Source: Stentor coeruleus (Eukaryota > Ciliophora > Heterotrichea > Heterotrichida > Stentoridae). From it: a DNA stretch of 51,049 nt. The notes beneath the pieces were generated by a model. The model was not told where the DNA came from. It did not search any database and saw only the letters and a program-made list of their open reading frames with translations. Position 1 is the first letter of the stretch. Every line of letters begins with the position of its first letter. The stretch covers positions 1 through 51,049 of the forward strand of contig MPUH01000484.1 in NCBI GenBank assembly GCA_001970955.1, in the 5' to 3' direction. Made by a program: the position numbers and the translations under genes. This document shows positions 47,744-51,049 of the stretch, one piece after another.

Positions 47744-48970
47744 ATGAAGGTCCTAACCCAATACGGAAATCCTGAAGGAAACAAAATCGCAGTTACTGCA
47801 GCTCTCGTTGGGGCTTCAGTTGAATTCAGTAGTGATTGGCAGCACAGGGCTAAAGAATTGGCAAAACAGACATTTAACCAACAAGCTCCGATCTTTGAAG
47901 CTCCGTATGGATTTTTCACTCATGCTACTCCTGTGATAAAATTATTAGCTCAAATTCATGCACTATACCCTGCAGACCCAGCTGTAAGTGCTTTAGTTGA
48001 TGAGTTCTTAGAAACCTCAAAGGACGACCTTGACCGACCAGTCAAACTTTGGCTTGATATGGTTTTTGGTACAGTGCCTACTGATGCTGAAAAGCTCAAA
48101 AAAGCTCAGGCTGATGTTAAGAAATTCTTGTTTATAGTTGAACAGCGTTTGAAAAAATCCTCACATGTTGTTGGTAATATTCTGACCATTGCTGATATCT
48201 CACTAGCTTGTGCACTGACCTGGGCTTTTAGAGTTGTCTTTGATGAAAAATACAGAAAGCCTTTACCTGCTTTATGTGCTTGGTATGCTAAGGTCTCAGG
48301 TCTTCCACAATTTATTAGTGTTTGGGGACCAGTTAAACTTGCTAAAATCGCCTTAGAAGCACCAGCTCCTCAAGCTAAAGTTGAACCACCTAAGACTGAA
48401 GCTAAGAAGGAAGAAGTGAAAAAAGTTCAACCTAAGCCTAAACCAGATGATGAAGAAGATGAAGAGAAACCAGCTGCAAAACAAGTCAACCCATTAGACT
48501 TACTTCCTCCAACAACTTTTGAATTAGATGAATGGAAGAAGCTTATTACAAATACTAAAGATAGAAGAAGTGTTATGCCAAACTTCTGGGAAAAACTTGA
48601 CAAGGCTGGATGGTCTGCATGGTTTATTCACTATGAAAAAGCTGAGGGCGAAGGAGAGAAAATGGTACCTTTCGAGAACTTACTTGATGGATTTGTCCAG
48701 AGAATGGAGAGCATTAGAAGGTATTCATTTGGAGTTATGGGAATCTACGGGGAAACCCCAAGCCTCGAAATCAAAGGCTGCCTTCTTTGGAGAGGTCAAG
48801 AAATCTTGCAAGGGCTTCTTGACCACCCTCAGTTTGAGTACTGCAAACGAGTTAAAGCTGACTGGGAAAATGATAACGACAGAAAGCGTATTGAAGATTA
48901 CTGGGCTAATGTTAACGACAACGATACTGTTGATAGCCTTGTTGTCCAAGTGATTCGTTTCTGGAAATAA
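47744..48970 (+). CDS. EEF1G: Elongation factor 1B gamma
   Basis: 408 residues. Three regions are clear: an N-terminal thioredoxin/GST-like domain (1 to about 80, MKVLTQYGNPEGNKIAV), a GST C-terminal domain (about 85-205, SSHVVGNILTIADISLACAL), then a charged Lys/Glu/Pro linker (about 208-250) and the EF1G-specific domain (about 250-408, NPLDLLPPTTFELDEWKKLI and the terminal SLVVQVIRFWK). The protein anchors the guanine-exchange complex that recharges eEF1A during translation. Codon use shows more GCT, AAG and GGA than neighbouring genes, as expected of a highly expressed gene. The start lies after TGGCTAAAAATG. Confidence 0.96.
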   Translation: MKVLTQYGNPEGNKIAVTAALVGASVEFSSDWQHRAKELAKQTFNQQAPIFEAPYGFFTHATPVIKLLAQIHALYPADPAVSALVDEFLETSKDDLDRPVKLWLDMVFGTVPTDAEKLKKAQADVKKFLFIVEQRLKKSSHVVGNILTIADISLACALTWAFRVVFDEKYRKPLPALCAWYAKVSGLPQFISVWGPVKLAKIALEAPAPQAKVEPPKTEAKKEEVKKVQPKPKPDDEEDEEKPAAKQVNPLDLLPPTTFELDEWKKLITNTKDRRSVMPNFWEKLDKAGWSAWFIHYEKAEGEGEKMVPFENLLDGFVQRMESIRRYSFGVMGIYGETPSLEIKGCLLWRGQEILQGLLDHPQFEYCKRVKADWENDNDRKRIEDYWANVNDNDTVDSLVVQVIRFWK

Positions 48971-49321
48971 ATAGTTTAGTCTCATCATTACAAATCTCAT
49001 AAAAAATGTTTATAGAATTGAAGAGCAAAATAGACTTGAGATACTTTAATTATATTGAATCTCAGATGATATTTGTTATTCAATTCGATCTACCAAGTGA
49101 AACACTGTAAAATATTTATAAAACTCTTCACAAATAGCATCGTTGAATCATTTGCCTAATTGTTTCATAAATTTGCCTTTTCTCCATTCGATCTTATCAT
49201 AAAGCAAAATGAGAGAGAACGAAAAATATATATTCTAATTGATGGGATTATTGAATTATATATTAACCAATCAAAAAGTTGACTAAATCCTTAGAAGACT
49301 TAGGGTATTTTTGAGAAATCT
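48971..49321. other. Intergenic, AT-rich
   Basis: 3' flank of the eEF1B-gamma gene, without features I recognise. Confidence 0.45.
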
Positions 49322-49439
49322 GGGTATTTTGCTAATATTCCTTATATAGCAATGCTATTTCAATAATTTTTCTATAATCAGGGTATTTGCCAATATTTCT
49401 CGTACAGCAAATGCTATTTCCATAGTTTTTTTTCTGTAG
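49322..49439. repeat. Diverged tandem repeat, 59 bp x 2
   Basis: Bases 49322-49380 and 49381-49439 align over most of their length (GGGTATTT..GC.AATATT, then AGCAA.TGCTATTTC.ATA.TTTTT). Similarity is roughly 80% by eye. Function not evident. Confidence 0.65.
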
Positions 49440-49467
49440 TTTTAGTCTTTGAATATGAAGAAACTAA

Positions 49468-50043
49468 CGCATCAGAGAAATTCCTAAGTTCCCAGAAAAT
49501 ATTAGAAGATACGGAAGTAAGTGTATAGAAGACCTTTCAATTATTGATGCAAAATTTTGTTTTTGTGAGAAATTGAGCATGCAGCGATATCTTGTTCTAA
49601 TAAAAAGTTTGGGGAAGATGCTGGGGATATAAAAATTCTTGGATTAAACAAAAAGCAAAAAAAGAATTAATAATAAGAATTACAGTCAAGATATTGTACC
49701 TCAGTATAGAGCTAGGCATAGTAGATTCACTGAGTTTTTTAGAGGCAAGTTGTCTTTGAAAACTAAGGTTTGAAATATTTAACTATAGATTATGCCCCAG
49801 AAAATAGTATAAGTTTTATTTTTTAAAGGTTTTTATAGTTTTTATATTTTTTTATAAATATGGTAAAATATATCAGGAAAGTCCTTTGCCTAGACCTTTA
49901 CAGCTCAGTATATAAAACATGAAGATATTTATAGTGATAACACAGATAAAGATGAAACTACGCTTTTAGTTGATAACTCAGAAATTAGTGGTAAGACTGA
50001 AACTAAAATTAAGCATTTACTAGTGAAAAATCCAACAATTTGA
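49468..50043 (+). pseudogene. Decayed coding frame, unrecognised
   Basis: One frame can be followed from 49468 to TGA 50041-50043 with no frame change. It has 54 open codons (EIPKFPENIRRYGSKCIEDL), two TAA stops, then 41 codons (INNKNYSQDIVPQYRARHSR, FTEFFRGKLSLKTKV). A short stop-rich part follows, then a last acidic open part (YIKHEDIYSDNTDKDETTLL, VDNSEISGKTETKIKHLLVK). The style and the acidic tail are similar to the segment at 41858-42514; both might be remains of a common mobile element. No catalytic residues can be named. Confidence 0.33.
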
Positions 50044-50418
50044 TTGTAATTTATTAATAATTTAGACATGCTGTAGCTTATATTTTTGAATATATGATAA
50101 TTTTAAGTATTGAATGATGTAAGCTTTTTTTATTAAGATTGACTTAAGATTTTTTAAGAAAATTAAGGGTGAATTATAGTGTTTTAAAAAAAGACTTAGC
50201 CTATTCCATGCTTTGAATATAATTTATGCATTTACTAGACAACTTAAATCAAATATTTTTTTTTAACTATATATAGCATGAATATTCTAAAGCTAATATA
50301 AATTATATCTATCTTAAGACTTACTATGTATGCAATAATAACTTATTAATCTTGATAAATAAGAAATAAAACAATTTTCTACAATTTTGATTCAAAGATA
50401 AAAGGGCTTGAGAAAGGC
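50044..50418. other. Intergenic, AT-rich
   Basis: Leader side of the final gene. Nothing recognised. Confidence 0.45.
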
Positions 50419-51049
50419 ATGTTTATAATAATTATGTTGAGGTGCAACACCTTTGGATGCGATGAGATCCCAATTAAGCAGTGCAATCAATGTGACAAAC
50501 TATTATTTTGCAAAAAATGTATTCTTGTTCACTTTTCTAAGCATATTAAAGAAAATATTATATGCACCTTTGACGAAATCAAGATCAAGCTGCCAACAGG
50601 TAGATTTACAAGGCTAAGAGATAATATTAAAAATTCAATAAATAAAGTTGAAGAACAGAAAGAAAAAATTATGAGTGAAGCTCTAAAAATCAGTTGCCAA
50701 ATTAAAATTATGGTGAGATCTGCATTTGAGGAATTAGAAAAGATCGTTGAAGAATACATCGAGATATATAAAAAAACTGAATTCGAAGCAAAAGATTATG
50801 AAAAAATTCAGCCTATAATAAGGGAGAGTTTAGATTATGAAAATCCTTCCTTTTCTGAACTCAAAGGAAGTCTTACTAAAAATAAAACAAATAGAATCAA
50901 AACTGTTAGTAAGCAAACTATTAAAAATTTATATAGTTCAATATTTGAAGGTCACACGGATAAGGTATTGAGTGTTGCAACAACAAGCGACAATCGGTTT
51001 GTCGTGTCAGGATCCTCAGATGATACTGTGAGAGTGTGGAACCTTCTTG
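50419..51049 (+). CDS. B-box-like zinc finger, coiled-coil and WD40 protein (3' truncated by the window)
   Basis: Open from ATG 50419 to the right edge (210 codons visible). After MFIIIMLRCNTFGCDEIPIK, a Cys/His cluster (CNQCDKLLFCKKCILVHFSKH) fits a B-box zinc finger. A coiled-coil stretch follows (KNSINKVEEQKEKIMSEALK and FEELEKIVEEYIEIYKK). The end enters a first WD40 repeat: FEGHTDKVLSVATTSDNRFV then SGSSDDTVRVWNL. A second Met at 50434 is the alternative start. Such B-box/coiled-coil/WD40 proteins resemble TRIM-type scaffolds without a RING, and are numerous in ciliates. WD40 propellers bind proteins; the partner is unknown. Confidence 0.88.
   Translation, partial: MFIIIMLRCNTFGCDEIPIKQCNQCDKLLFCKKCILVHFSKHIKENIICTFDEIKIKLPTGRFTRLRDNIKNSINKVEEQKEKIMSEALKISCQIKIMVRSAFEELEKIVEEYIEIYKKTEFEAKDYEKIQPIIRESLDYENPSFSELKGSLTKNKTNRIKTVSKQTIKNLYSSIFEGHTDKVLSVATTSDNRFVVSGSSDDTVRVWNLL

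Noticed and set aside
1..51049. Stop-codon reassignment (TAA/TAG as Gln, TGA as Trp)
   Set aside because: Cullin, PKG, CCP, channel and others are full-length without internal stops and end naturally at TAA or TAG; Trp is TGG.
1..51049. CRISPR arrays, rRNA, IS elements of prokaryotic type
   Set aside because: None seen; the window is eukaryotic nuclear DNA and the only regular short-period array is the protein-coding TPR array.

Overview
The window looks like macronuclear DNA of a heterotrich ciliate, most likely Stentor or a close relative. It is AT-rich. Where a conserved protein breaks off, a GT..AG insert of exactly 15 nt (once 16 nt) restores it; five such 15-nt introns are read directly (4247, 6962, 12102, 12208, 23442) and one 16-nt intron is proposed (15582). 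Long conserved genes carry no internal TAA, TAG or TGA and use TGG for Trp, so the nuclear code is the standard one. About 26 protein genes lie on both strands. Start codons usually sit in an A-rich context (AAAATGG-like). No rRNA, tRNA or CRISPR array was seen.

Layout. 1-2.7 kb: 3' part of a gene with a long kinesin-light-chain-type TPR array followed by a divergent kinase domain; the array changes frame three times. 4.1-7.1 kb: cytosolic carboxypeptidase and mitochondrial ribosomal protein uL11m. 8.6-12.5 kb: an aberrant ribonucleotide reductase R2, a small unknown protein, an LRR/coiled-coil protein. 12.5-13.2 kb: decayed piggyBac transposase. 14-17 kb: ankyrin protein, a small membrane-protein relic, a CDPK. 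17.4-24.5 kb: coiled-coil protein, SAM-domain protein, a CAMK-like kinase, two unknown proteins. 25-26 kb: decayed gene. 26.5-34 kb: rhodanese/dual-specificity phosphatase, Cys-rich secreted protein, four-cNBD cGMP-dependent kinase, an RDSYI-motif protein, a serine-carboxypeptidase homologue without its catalytic Ser. 35.9-41.5 kb: cullin, PPR protein, CTU2. 43-49 kb: K+ channel, RPB12, PH-like protein, eEF1B-gamma. 50.4 kb to the end: start of a B-box/WD40 gene.

How the genes relate. There are no operons. Several genes fall in shared themes without being linked: Ca2+/cyclic-nucleotide signalling (CDPK, PKG, cNBD channel, phosphatase), microtubules and cilia (carboxypeptidase, possibly the RDSYI protein), organelle and cytosolic gene expression (uL11m, PPR, CTU2, eEF1B-gamma, RPB12), and ubiquitin ligation (cullin).

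The longer gene-free stretches are not empty. Several hold coding-like DNA broken by in-frame stops and frameshifts. Because stops arise by chance about once per 11-12 codons in DNA this AT-rich, only some of these are secure (piggyBac relic, 14.7-15.0 kb, 25.1-26.0 kb); the rest are graded lower. Three single-N positions (13779, 18600, 25679) are flanked by 48-67 bp duplicated sequence and look like unmerged contig ends; one of them corrupts the start of the SAM-domain gene.
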